From Chrysomallon squamiferum (Eukaryota; Mollusca; Gastropoda; Neomphalida; Peltospiridae), in assembly GCA_012295275.1 (NCBI GenBank), contig CM022678.1, positions 15,980,545 through 15,998,044 on the forward strand: a stretch of DNA of 17,500 nucleotides. The letters are read 5' to 3'. How positions within the stretch are numbered: position 1 is the first letter of the stretch; the number at the start of each line of letters is the position of its first letter. The position numbers were made by a program, and so were the translations under genes. Shown here in pieces: positions 1 through 9,176 of the stretch. The notes beneath the pieces were generated by a model that did no database searches, had not been told where the DNA came from, and worked only from the letters and a program-made list of their open reading frames with translations.

Positions 1-248
1 AATTATTACATTTCGTATTTTGTTTCTGATAAACAAAATATTTTCAAAAGTGAAATCTATATGTTTACACATACACGCATACATGCACACATGTCGTCAG
101 TTTTTAATATCTGATTCTGTATTACAAGAAATAGTGTTGATATACGAGTGTTTGATTTATTATTGTCAGTATTATGTAAAAAAAAAAATAATAAATAAAA
201 CCATTTTTTAAAACATTTACGGTTTTATGTTATAATATTATACTCGGC

Positions 249-430
249 TGTATCAGATTTTATTACTATCGTCAAGTGGTTCTTGATCTTTTTGAAGTCG
301 GGGCGCACTTGAAGTGTTACAAAAAAACTACAAACAAAATGCTAAGAAATATAATGCAAAAATAACTGAAAGAAGGATATTGCAGCTGAATTGATTGCGG
401 AGCAGGCTGCCAAGGTTGTCTATCATTGTT
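249..430 (+). pseudogene. Possible frameshifted coding remnant, unidentified
   Basis: A more GC-rich patch in AT-rich DNA reads as protein-like sequence in three successive plus frames: QVVLDLFEVGAHLK (273-314), then GALEVLQKNYKQNAKKY followed by NAKITERR (302-376), then KDIAAELIAEQAAK (373-414). Each frame soon meets a stop (TGA at 392 in the second), and the changes of frame would need small indels. An AAG/GTTGTC junction at 414/415 resembles a donor, so the last part could instead be a short real exon. I do not recognise the protein. A decayed retrocopy or transposon fragment is as likely as a host gene. Confidence 0.25.
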
Positions 431-460
431 TATATCTATGTCATTCTTCATCGTGAGAGA

Positions 461-955
461 TGTTCACTGATATATTTAGAGTTACTACCCTTGTGTGAGT
501 AATGTTCACTGATATATTTAGAGTTACTGCCCTTGTGTGAGAGATGTTCACTGATATATTTAGAGTTACTGCCCTTGTGTGAGTGATGTTCACTGACATA
601 TTTATAGTTACCGCCTTTGTGTGAGATGTTCACTGATATATTTAGAATTACTGCTCTTGTGTGAGAGATGTTCACTGATATATTTAGAATTAACTGCCCT
701 TGTATGAGAGATGTTCACTGATATATTTAGAGTTACTGCCCTTGTGTGAGTGATGTTCACTGACATATTTAGAGTTACCACCCATATGTGAGAGATGTTC
801 ACAGATATATTTAGAATTACTGCCCTTGTGTGAGAGATGTTCACTGATATATTTAGAGTTAACTTCCTTGTATGAGAGATGTTCACTGATATATTTAGAG
901 TTACTGCCCTTGTGTGAGAGATGTTCACTGATATATTAAGTTACCGCCCTTGTGC
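461..955. repeat. 42-bp minisatellite, 12 units
   Basis: Units begin with TGTTCACTGATATATTTAGA at 461, 503, 545, 587, 627, 669, 712, 754, 796, 838, 880 and 922. Spacing is 42 bp, except for one unit of 40 and one of 43. The unit length is divisible by three and the minus strand is free of stops over long parts, which produces two spurious repetitive open frames (ISVNISHTRAV-like). The 40- and 43-bp units shift the frame, and splice or start context is lacking, so I call it non-coding. The last unit is degraded (ATATATTAAGTTACC). Confidence 0.93.
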
Positions 956-1430
956 TGATGAGAATGAGCCTGAGGTGTCTTGGCAATTTCTTCAGTTGAT
1001 GATTTAAGGCATGCAGCATCTTTCTCACACATTTCAGTCTTAGCCCGCAGAGCCTATGTTTGCCCATGACTGATTTAAAGCATGTATAAATTTTCTGAGG
1101 GACATTTTAACCAGAAATGTGTGCGAATAAGTTTGAACTGACTGGCAAAACATTTTAACAACCCTTAATACTAACTCAAGTCCACGTGCCCCCTTCATTT
1201 GATTGGTCGTGGAACTCTTTTATTTATTACCAGTTGGTAGTCTGCTCTGTGACACTGGAATAAACTGTGCATTCAAATTTCTTCAGAAACCAGCTTTTAA
1301 ACACCACCACAGACTATCGAGATAACAGAACAAATGACAGCTGTTTATTTCTTCTGCTGAGCTGAATGTTAAAGTGAATATTTAGAAACAACAAAAAATG
1401 TACAGTTTGCGTGAAAACACTGTTTATTTG
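956..1430. other. Single-copy, moderate-GC stretch without a recognisable gene
   Basis: This 475-bp region is less AT-biased than the 4 kb to its right. It contains a reversed CCAAT box (ATTGGTCG near 1202) and two copies of a GATTTAAGGCATG/GATTTAAAGCATG motif (near 1000 and 1071). No open frame of useful length or exon with convincing splice signals was seen. Confidence 0.5.
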
Positions 1431-1775
1431 TTACTGGAACTGTATGGTTTTACAAACACATAGAAAGAGACTTTCAGAATTTCTACAAACAGTATACAAA
1501 ACACAATCTCGTAGAATGTTTATAAAAAGATAAAAAATAATTAATAATAATAAATGTGCATAACTGAATTAGAGATATAAGTAGTGTATATTTTTTTATT
1601 AGCTTAACAAATTAAGACTTGTTAGTTTTATGTTCAGTATATTGTTGTGTTTATTAATTAACTTTAAGGTTTCATGAAGTATTTTTATTTTTAGTTTATA
1701 AATTAGTTTTAAATTACTCTTTATTTTCTTAATTTTTTTATTTACTGATTTATTATTAGTATTTTTTATTTACCT

Positions 1776-1813
1776 ATTATTATTATTATTATTATTATTA
1801 TTTTTTTTTTTTT
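1776..1813. repeat. ATT microsatellite plus T-run
   Basis: An uninterrupted ATT run is followed directly by about 13 T. In minus-strand sense it is an A-run followed by AAT repeats, the look of a retroposon tail, although no element body was recognised next to it. Confidence 0.9.
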
Positions 1814-2255
1814 ATGTGAACTTTAGTTTATAACAATGACATTAAAATGGAAATTCAGTTACACAACTGGACAAAACATTCTCTTAGGCACATAATTTTA
1901 AATATAATATTCTCATCCATTTAAAACAGTTAAAATAAATTATATCCCTCCATAAAAGGTAAAAAATTACCTATTTAATTAATTTACCTTTTTTTTCTCT
2001 CTCTCTCTTTATATTTTTAACCTAATACACACTTCTTCTATTCTTTACATTATTTAAAAACTGAAATGAACATGGATTGTCATCATAGTATGAATAAAAC
2101 ACACAAAGTATAAGCAGTGCAGTTTAAACACAGGGAACTAATAATACAGTTTAAGAACATTTATAGCAACCAAAGGAAAAGATAACAGATGCAAAATTAA
2201 TTTTTTAAATTTTCAGTTACATAATCTAATATTTATTTAGAGGCAGCCAAAAACT

Positions 2256-2307
2256 ATTATTATTATTATTGTTATTGTTGTTATTTTTGTTGTTGTTATT
2301 ATTATTA

Positions 2308-2343
<36 letters not shown>
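2256..2343. repeat. ATT/GTT compound microsatellite
   Basis: This is a long imperfect trinucleotide tract of ATT units interrupted by GTT units in the first half, and nearly pure ATT at the end. Confidence 0.9.
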
Positions 2344-2349
<6 letters not shown>

Positions 2350-2860
2350 CAAATTTAAAGATTCAGGAAAAGCAATATTTATTTATAGGTAATCAAATTA
2401 TTAATTAAATTGATCTACACTCAGGAGATATTATCACAGATATATATTTTATAAAGCAATCCCAAAATAGTATTATTAAGTGATTTTTATACTTCAGGCA
2501 ATGTAATATTTGTAGGCAAACCAAATCTATTAGTGTATGTGATTTTTTATACATTTATGCAACACTGTCATTATATATTTTAAAAAATAACTGAAAACTT
2601 GTTGTAAGTCCTTTTTATGCATTCAGGCAATGTAATATTAATTTATAGGCAAAACAAAATATTAAGTCTTTTTCTTTACTTTTAGGCAACATTGTCATAT
2701 ATATTTAGACCTCCCAAAACAATTATTATTAATATAACATGTCAATATAATGAATGATAGAAAATTTAAAAAAAACCTATTATTAAGAACTTTTAATTCA
2801 TTTAGGCAACATTACAATTACTGCAATATGTTATTTATTCACAGTAAGCTGAAAAACAAC
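2350..2860 (+). repeat. Degenerate tandem repeat, about 60-66 bp period
   Basis: A block like TTTTTATNCATTCAGGCAA, then a TGTAATATT-type stretch, then TTTATAGGCAAACCAAAA recurs. The clearest anchors (TTCAGG/TTTAGGCAAC) are near 2362, 2419, 2493, 2553, 2623, 2682 and 2802, so most gaps are near 60-70 bp or twice that. Units differ by many substitutions and indels, so the array is old. A related block (ATATTTATTTAGAGGCAGCC) near 2230 suggests that it once extended to the left. Confidence 0.55.
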
Positions 2861-3185
2861 ACAAAAGAAACAATATACATTTTTTTTCACAGCCCATGGA
2901 TGTGTAAAATTTAGTAATAATTATAGACAATATATAATAATTTGTAGAAAATATACATTAATGTAAAGCAATACTGAAATTTTTACAGCAGATGTTCCAA
3001 AATACTGCTAAGAGTCATCTCCCTTTCTTCTGGATTAAATTCCATTACTGTTAAGTTATTTCCCTCTATGGAACCATTGATGTTTTAAAAAAAAAAAAAA
3101 TGTTGGAAAAGAAAATATTTTTGCTGGTTCCTGTTTTTCACTAAATCATTGTTATTTGAAACAAATAAACAAGAACAGTATACCA

Positions 3186-3210
3186 CAAAAAAAAAAAAAA
3201 AAAAAAAAAT
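3186..3210. repeat. Poly-A run
   Basis: This is an uninterrupted A homopolymer of more than 20 bases. Similar runs lie near 3350-3371, and T-runs near 5143-5161. None is attached to a recognisable retrocopy. Confidence 0.85.
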
Positions 3211-5554
3211 ATAGGGATATTTATACTGATTATTTATTTATTTATGCATATTATTCATTAGCATTTAGATAACATGCTTATTAATTCATTTAGAAAGAAA
3301 TTAATTACATTTATTTTTAACTGTGGAAAATGTATGTAAAACAATTTGTAAAAAAAAAAAAAAAAAAAAAAATAAACACTCAAAAACTCTGTAACGAGTC
3401 CTGTAATTATAAAGAAAATTGTGTATGCCCTTTATTATCTGTTAAAAAAGAAATATTTTGTTTATGAATAATGCTATCAGTAAGGATACAGCACAGTTTA
3501 TGTATGTGTATATATATATTCTTCATTTTGTTTCTCAGACATTTCACTGGACGGATTAAAATTAGGATTTATGTATATAAGTATAAATTGTATGAAAAAC
3601 AATGTATTGTATACAGCATCAAAACAAATAAATTACTTAACTTTCATTTTTTTCAAACATATCACTAGACAAAACAAAAATAACAACTGAAGACCAAAGA
3701 AAGACATTCTTAATAAGTAGATACTTTTATTTATTCAGAAAAAAAAAAGCAGAAATATTAAAATTATAAGTGATTAGTGAAATACATAACAGACCGACAA
3801 GTAAATAAGAGAAAATAAATATGTTATGAAGAAAAAAAAATAGAAATAATTTATTTGGAATGTTAACAAGAGTTAAATAACTTATAACACATCTGGAAAT
3901 ATATAAAGCAATAATAAAATTTAGTTTTTAAAAATCAAGGGAAATAATTTAAAGGGAGACTAATCCCTGATAAACATGAAAAACATTGGACGGAATGTTT
4001 CGCATACATGTACGAGGCATGTTGTATCACAAATACTGCAACAACAGAAGCAGGCTGAGATAAAAGTATATTTTTATTGTTTATTTGCATTCATATTTTT
4101 ATTTTATTAATTTGATTTAATTTAATTATATTTTCCTGTTTAATATGGTTATATATCCAATATATTCATCTTATTATTTTGTTATTTATTACTATTTCGA
4201 TATTTGTCTTCTTGTTCTACTTCTTGTTATTATTTTCATTTATTATCATTAACTTGTTTTACTTTTTTTTTTATACAATACATAGATATATATATATATA
4301 TATTTAAATTAACTGAAATTAGTGCTGAGTTTAATACTTTCAAAAATCAAACGTTTAAAGAATTAATTTGTTAATAAATTTTAAACCTTTAAGTAACTTA
4401 GATTTCTTTCTTTTTATAAATTAATTTAAAAAAAAGAAAATTTCTTCTTGTGTGTTTATTTATTCTAAAATACTAGTTTCAAATGGCATTACATTTATTA
4501 TCTGAATACTGTCAAAAACCTTTATGCCCACTCAAATAAAATTAAACAGAAAACAAAATACTGGTAAGGTATGTGTTTATGTTAAGTGCAATAAAAAGAA
4601 AAAGTAAACAATATAGTTAACAACATCACAATTATGTTAAACTGTTGGTTAAATTAAAAATGTTTATCACAGATTAATTTTTGTTTTTTTTCTACATTAA
4701 AATTAAATTTGGAAAAGCTATACATGTGTAAATTAAAAATGATATGTGTGATAAAATATATTATATATATATATATATGTATATATGCAGAGTTTATAAA
4801 TATATCTACTAGTAAGAAAAATACAACAAAAACATGGAGGAATAGTAATAAATTATGGCTATATGATAATTTAAAACACACAAGATATCAACAACGCTTA
4901 TTATAACAGTCTAATGTAATTCAAGAAAATATTTGAGGTTATTATTATTATTATATTCCATTTTTTTAATTATAATCTTATAGCCCATTGTAGACAGTCT
5001 ACATGTATTTCACTTTTAGTTTTTTTTTACAGTATATTAATAAAATATTCTTTAAGTTTTGTTTATTTTCAAGAAAGTCTTAAATTTTTATTCTTTTTAA
5101 AAAACTGTTTCCAGATAAATCATCTTAGTCTTCTGAGGTTTTCTTTTTTTTTTTTTTTTTTCTTTTTTCTGTCAATAGTTTCACAATAAAATACAAACAT
5201 ATATAAAAATATGAAGGTTAAAAAAAAAAAATTGTATTTAAAAAATAATAAAAAAATTATTTAAGATTTAATAGACTTTTTAAAACAACAACTAAAACAG
5301 AATGAGTAATGAGAACAATTTAAAATAGTGGTTACAGACAAAATACACTTCTATCAATTTTTTTTAAATCTTTTTTTTTTTTTAAACACAACTTTTGTCT
5401 ACATGAAATCACACACAGAAAAAAAAAAGAAATGATAACACTTAATACCGACATTGATACACATTTTTCTGATTACATTACATCTCAAAAATTATTTTTC
5501 AAGACTAAAGACAGAGAAAAACAGTTTTGAAAGTCTATGAAAATAATTTGTATT

Positions 5555-5682
5555 TTATAGGTATACGTTCGTGCAAGAGCGAAGAGATATAATTATATAC
5601 AGAAGTAATTTTATCAAAATCTGACACAGAGCTCCCCGTCAAATGTTTCTTCTTCAAAACTCCTTCAGTCCTCACTCATTCT
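5555..5682 (-). other. Possible alternative 3'-terminal exon (minus strand)
   Basis: On the minus strand a good acceptor (TTATGATTTCTGTGTTTCAG) ends at 5683, after AT-rich DNA with branch-point-like TTAAT sequences. It is followed by a patch clearly richer in G and C than its surroundings, starting AATGAGTGAGGACTGA. Stops come quickly in all three phases from that junction (for example Met-Ser-Glu-Asp-stop), as expected where coding sequence ends in a terminal exon. If a slightly later AG is used, one frame stays open for about 47 codons to a TAG. It lies 1.9 kb downstream of the IQ-gene stop on the same strand, so it could be an alternative last exon of that gene or the end of another transcript. 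Confidence 0.3.
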
Positions 5683-5918
5683 GAAACACAGAAATCATAA
5701 TAATAATTAATAATATGAAGTGCAGTGCAAAATGTTTATAACAGTATCATTCAGCTTGTTGATAAAATGTATTTGTTTTCTTAGGCAGAAAACTGTGGGT
5801 GAATTTAAAGCCATTTATATTCTTTAAAAAAATAAATAAATAAAACGTAAAAAGAAAAAGACGAAAAAAGTCAACAGACACACAATAGGAATTTGTAGTT
5901 TAACTAATAATATATTAT

Positions 5919-5919
<1 letters not shown>

Positions 5920-5959
<40 letters not shown>
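5920..5959. repeat. (AC)n microsatellite, about 20 units
   Basis: This is a perfect AC run. The minus-strand open frame across it (poly Val-Cys) is an artefact of the repeat. Confidence 0.97.
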
Positions 5960-5960
<1 letters not shown>

Positions 5961-6147
5961 GATTTATTGAAGAACACAACACAGAAACCTGATCAATAAA
6001 AAACCACACCAGCATACACTCACCCAGTACATAAGAAATTGAAACAGACCTACATACACAGCCACACAAACATACTTCATAATGTTCATATATAATTTGC
6101 ACTGTTGAGTCAGATTAACAAAAATGATCATCCAGGAGGTTGTGTCC

Positions 6148-6158
6148 TGATGATGATG

Positions 6159-6202
<44 letters not shown>
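6148..6202. repeat. (TGA)n-(GA)n compound microsatellite
   Basis: Five TGA units run into about 20 GA units. The purine/pyrimidine strand bias makes this a mirror repeat that could form a triplex. Confidence 0.97.
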
Positions 6203-6204
<2 letters not shown>

Positions 6205-6317
6205 TCACATGAACACATAGGTTTATGATTTTTTTGAAGATTACAACATTCTTAGTCAATAACAAATCTGATGAAGAGTTAGTACAAGTATTATCTTAAT
6301 TCATGTATTTCTGTAAC

Positions 6318-6357
6318 CTGCAGCTCAAATATGTCAGCTACATGACATAAGCTGCAG
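6318..6357. other. Two-stage hairpin (inverted repeat)
   Basis: CTGCAGCT (6318-6325) pairs perfectly with AGCTGCAG (6350-6357). Inside it, ATGTCA (6331-6336) pairs with TGACAT (6343-6348). A five-base bulge on one side and one base on the other separate the two stems, with a six-base loop. No transposon ends or pri-miRNA-length stem were seen, so the role is unknown. Confidence 0.45.
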
Positions 6358-6437
6358 ATTCTGAAGCTGTTAACATTTTGCTTATATCAAATATAAAAAA
6401 AATTTAAAAAGATGATAAATTACAAACATACATACAT

Positions 6438-6461
6438 ACATTTACATATGTATGTAAATGT
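6438..6461. other. Perfect 11-bp-arm palindrome in TACA-rich DNA
   Basis: ACATTTACATA and TATGTAAATGT flank a TG spacer. The sequence lies between CATA repeats and a (TA)n/(CA)n tract, so it may simply come from simple-repeat slippage. Confidence 0.6.
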
Positions 6462-6469
6462 GTATGTCC

Positions 6470-6470
<1 letters not shown>

Positions 6471-6500
<30 letters not shown>

Positions 6501-6501
6501 T
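6471..6501. repeat. (TA)n-(CA)n compound microsatellite
   Basis: About ten TA units are followed by a short ACACACACA run. Confidence 0.9.
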
Positions 6502-6886
6502 ACAATAGTTAAGATTTACAAACCTTTTCAGTCAGTAAGAATAACGTATAATCTAGGATTAATTTGCAGTTTCGATATATTCAGTTAGTCAAATGTTACT
6601 ATTACATCTACATATTGGTTCCCAACTCCATATCTTGTATCACTGAACAATTATGGCTACTGAATTTCAGAATTCATGGTTGATTATTTGATTGACAACA
6701 CATAAACAAATTTATATTACAAAAATCGTTATGTAATGATGACATCATAGAAAAGAATCTTTGGTATCATAGACAGCTGTGTTAATAATGATGTTTGATA
6801 AATCACACATTTAAGAAAATAAATATACTAACAAGGATTGTCCCCATAACCTATCATACTTCAGGTCTGTCTTAATTCTTAATGTG

Positions 6887-6915
6887 TCAGTGTGTGTGTG
6901 TGTGTGTGTGTGTGC
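6887..6915. repeat. (TG)n microsatellite
   Basis: This is a TG run of about 12-13 units. The minus-strand open frame across it (poly His-Thr) is a repeat artefact. Confidence 0.95.
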
Positions 6916-7324
6916 AGCAGATTTCAACAGACCCATGTCTAAAGACAAATATATAACAGTACTCGTATAAATTGTTCCTACAAAAATATCAGTAATCATT
7001 TAATTCTAAAAAATCTTTTTAAAAATTACCTACAGTTATCGACTTTACATTTTAAATACAAATATAAAAATAAAATAAAGAAAATAACCTCAAAACCAAT
7101 GCCACCCCCAAAAAAAAAACCACAAAAAAAGAAAAAATGAACAAACATTTAAACACCTTTTTCTTTTATAATCCTCTAAGCAAGTAACAATTAAATGTTT
7201 TGTATTTTTTATTTTCTCTAATAATAAACTCATTAGATAGATTCATGTCATTTGGTACAGATATAGAAATTAAAAAAAAATGTTTGATCTGTTCTCTTCA
7301 ATTTAAAAAAAGGCAATTCTACTT

Positions 7325-7573
7325 TTTATTTATTAAAAAATAATAAAATAAAAATAAAGCATATTATTTAGTCAAAATACTGAGCTTCATGTAAACAGAA
7401 TACACAAACACAAACATTAAAAAAAAATTAGTTTAAAAACATTAGAGATTATAAATAAATAAATAAATAAATAAAAATAAATAAATAAATAAATTAAAGT
7501 TACAGCCACCAAAAAGACAAAAAAAAAACAGATCAGAGGTAAAAAAAAAAAAAAAAAAAAAATCATGCACCAT
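7325..7573 (-). promoter_or_regulatory. Probable 3' UTR of the IQ gene with poly-U and AU-rich elements
   Basis: Directly after the TAG, the minus strand has a short linker and then a run of about 22 T (7540-7561). Nine ATTTA pentamers follow in two overlapping blocks (7452-7494). The first AATAAA downstream of the stop on this strand is a doubled AATAAATAAA at 7334-7325, about 240 nt from the stop, so it is the simplest polyadenylation signal. The UTR could run further, since the DNA stays AT-rich and many later AATAAA copies exist. Overlapping AUUUA pentamers and poly-U are classical AU-rich and ELAV/Hu-type binding signals, but similar AAAT repeats occur elsewhere in this window by simple slippage. 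Confidence 0.4.
7452..7494. repeat. (AAAT)n microsatellite in the probable 3' UTR
   Basis: Five AAAT units, an AAAAAT interruption and four more AAAT units. In mRNA sense these are nine overlapping ATTTA pentamers. Confidence 0.95.
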
Positions 7574-8131
7574 CTAAGCTTTCATCCCTTTCCGAACTTT
7601 GTATCCACGGTAACCAGCTTGAATCTTTGCGGCAGCCTCGTTTTCTAAATCTTCCTGGGTTTGTTTCTTCGACACATTGTTGTTGTCAAGAGGCGAGTTT
7701 GAGCGAGGTGCCTCCCTGTTTGCCTTCAGCTCCTTCCTGGTCTGGTAACCGCGGTAACCAGCCTGAATTTTTGCTGCGGCCTCATCCTCTCTGGTTCTAG
7801 TGTTTTTAACTGGAGACGGAGGAGTTGTCTCCCTTCGCGGAGGTGTTTGCTGTCTGTCGCTAGGAGGAGTGTCCTCCCTTGGAGGTGGAATGTTCTGTTC
7901 CTGCTCTTTCTGGCTCTTCAACTGTTTGCGAGTTTGGTGTCCACGGAAACCTGCTTGGATTTTGGTGGCCGCTTTTTCCTGTTCCAATTTCTCATTTACT
8001 GAGTCCCGGTCCTCCCACCTTGGAGGACTAAGATCGCGTTCTTCTGCTTCCTGTTTCTTAGCCTCCTTATGACTTTGCGTCTGCTTGCGTGACCTGTAAC
8101 CACGGTAATGGCGTTGAATGGTCACAGCAGC
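7574..8131 (-). CDS. C-terminal exon of a multi-IQ-motif (neuromodulin/neurogranin/igloo-like) calmodulin-binding protein
   Basis: This terminal coding exon encodes 185 residues, starting with codon GCT at 8131 and stopping at TAG (7576-7574). It starts at an acceptor (GTAATTTTTCAG then GCT on the minus strand), not at a start codon; the in-frame GTG at 8125 is an internal Val. Four IQ motifs are visible: IQ1 at residues 5-18 (TIQRHYRGYRSRK), IQ2 at 58-71 (KIQAGFRGHQTRKQL), IQ3 at 122-135 (KIQAGYRGYQTRKEL) and IQ4 at 170-183 (KIQAGYRGYKVRKGM). IQ2-4 fit IQxxxRGxxxRxxh fully; IQ1 has Thr at the last hydrophobic position. Acidic Glu/Asp-Ala-Ala precedes each motif, as in GAP-43, neurogranin, igloo and Sp17. 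The linkers are charged and Pro-rich, with several TPP/SPP sites that proline-directed kinases could use. Family knowledge implies calcium-sensitive calmodulin binding at the membrane or cytoskeleton; that role is inferred. GAP-43 and neurogranin have one IQ and igloo several, so igloo is the nearest analogue, but Sp17 or another IQ protein is not excluded. The exon is clearly more GC-rich than its surroundings. Confidence 0.88.
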   Translation of the reverse strand, partial: AAVTIQRHYRGYRSRKQTQSHKEAKKQEAEERDLSPPRWEDRDSVNEKLEQEKAATKIQAGFRGHQTRKQLKSQKEQEQNIPPPREDTPPSDRQQTPPRRETTPPSPVKNTRTREDEAAAKIQAGYRGYQTRKELKANREAPRSNSPLDNNNVSKKQTQEDLENEAAAKIQAGYRGYKVRKGMKA

Positions 8132-8352
8132 CTGAAAAATTACATTACAAAAATTTAAAGTTATTTATCATTTAGAAACTGCTAGAATTAGGTGTTACAG
8201 TAATGTTTATAATAAATTTATTAATTATTGTAATAATTAATGATATCTGAAGTGGGTAGCATATTGTTCACTTAAACTACTAGCTGTAAGTTAAATTCTT
8301 ATTCCTTTAATTGATTTTAAAGTATCATGAATACTTATTTGTTCTAAATAAT

Positions 8353-8437
8353 GAAGGAAGGAATCATTTTATTTAACAATGCCCCCTATACATAGTGTTA
8401 TTGTTATTATTAATATTAATATTAATATTAATATTAA

Positions 8438-8489
<52 letters not shown>

Positions 8490-8695
8490 TTTTTTTTTTA
8501 TTTTTTTATTTATTTTTTGTGATTATAAGACACATGATTAAGGATTACTCAGGATAAATAATATTATAACCTTATTACAACAATTAGTTGGGGAGCACTG
8601 GCTGGAACAGGAAATATCTCAATGTATCCACCAATTTATCCAATAACCAAGTGCATCCTGGGAAGATATCCAACCATCCAACTTAGTTTTTTTAT
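8353..8695 (-). mobile_element. Decayed molluscan tRNA-headed SINE, full-length outline, with internal microsatellite
   Basis: Several blocks match, in order, a short interspersed element I know from gastropod and bivalve sequences. On the plus strand these are GAAGGAAGGAATCATTTTAT then TTAACAATGC near 8353-8382, CATGATTAAGGATTACTCAG near 8532-8551, CACTGGCTGGAACAGGAAA near 8597-8615, and a tRNA-like head with GGTGG, a GATGC box and an A-box-like stretch, read on the minus strand to about 8695. Sense is minus, with the pol III head at the high-coordinate end. Many substitutions, especially C/G to T/A, show that it is old and inactive. The ATT/TTAATA microsatellite at about 8399-8489 sits between the 3' tail block and the core block. 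No clear target-site duplication was found. The family match is from memory. Confidence 0.6.
8399..8510. repeat. Compound TTAATA / ATT microsatellite with T-rich end, inside the SINE
   Basis: About five TTAATA hexamers (near 8409-8441) pass into an uninterrupted ATT run to about 8489. A T-run and TTTTATTTA-like sequence follow. It probably grew from an ATTTTATTTA-like seed in the SINE. Confidence 0.85.
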
Positions 8696-8968
8696 GAACT
8701 AATTAACAAACACTAATTTTTCAAACAGGTTTTTAGATTTGAGTTTTTATTAGAAATTGGTAAATTCTAGACGACTATTCTTATTAAGAGATTTCCACTC
8801 AGTAAAAATACAAAGCCTTCCGAATAGCCCGTTCTAACCTATGATAATGTTGTGGCTAATTTTAACTGGTTGCTGCTGTGTTATTTGACCTATCAGAACT
8901 CCCAGTCAGGTATTTCAGCAGCACTTAAACATTTTACTGAATTCTCATGTTTAACTCATTTCTGATAC

Positions 8969-9010
8969 ATATTATTTAAATAGGAATATATTATTTAAAT
9001 AGGAATATAT
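8969..9010 (+). repeat. Tandem 19-bp duplication
   Basis: ATTATTTAAATAGGAATAT occurs twice in perfect tandem, followed by a third, degraded start (ATTATTAGAATTT). It lies in the intron and no function is visible. Confidence 0.8.
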
Positions 9011-9176
9011 TATTAGAATTTATGATCAAAGCCACTACATAACAATCTGTAGATTTAGCAGCTGCCAAATTGTCACAGTAGTAATTTCCCATTCTAACTA
9101 TTGTCTTTTATGTTGTCAGATGAGAAGAGCCACTTTGGCAGCAAAGCAGTTGAAAGTAACTAATGCTTGAATGATC

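Larger units (their letters stand above)
1430..5550. other. Long very AT-rich, low-complexity region with no supported gene
   Basis: About 4 kb is dominated by A/T runs, ATT repeats, a (TA) run near 4285-4302 and degenerate tandem repeats. The few short open frames (for example 3471-3668 and 4654-4906) are Ile/Tyr/Phe/Lys-rich translations of AT-rich DNA that overlap on both strands, so I do not call them genes. It could be intergenic sequence or part of a very long 3' UTR of the minus-strand gene. The sequence alone does not decide. Confidence 0.6.

Noticed and set aside
448-928. Repetitive minus-strand open frames with an ISVNISHTRAV-like unit, as a repeat protein gene
   Set aside because: The unit is 42 bp, so any stop-free frame stays open. 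The 40- and 43-bp units shift the frame, and there is no start, splice or promoter context.
461-955. CRISPR array
   Set aside because: Repeats are directly adjacent without unique spacers, and the context is eukaryotic.
5824-6218. Minus-strand open frames across the AC and GA microsatellites
   Set aside because: The Val-Cys and Leu-Ser runs are translations of simple repeats.
7800-8072. Plus-strand open frame (Gly/Ser/Cys-rich) opposite the IQ exon
   Set aside because: It is antisense to well-supported IQ motifs and has no domain of its own.
9061-9142. GCTGCCAAA...TTTGGCAGC inverted repeat as MITE ends
   Set aside because: The arms are only 9 bp with a 64-bp unpaired interior, and no target-site duplication was seen. 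This can occur by chance.
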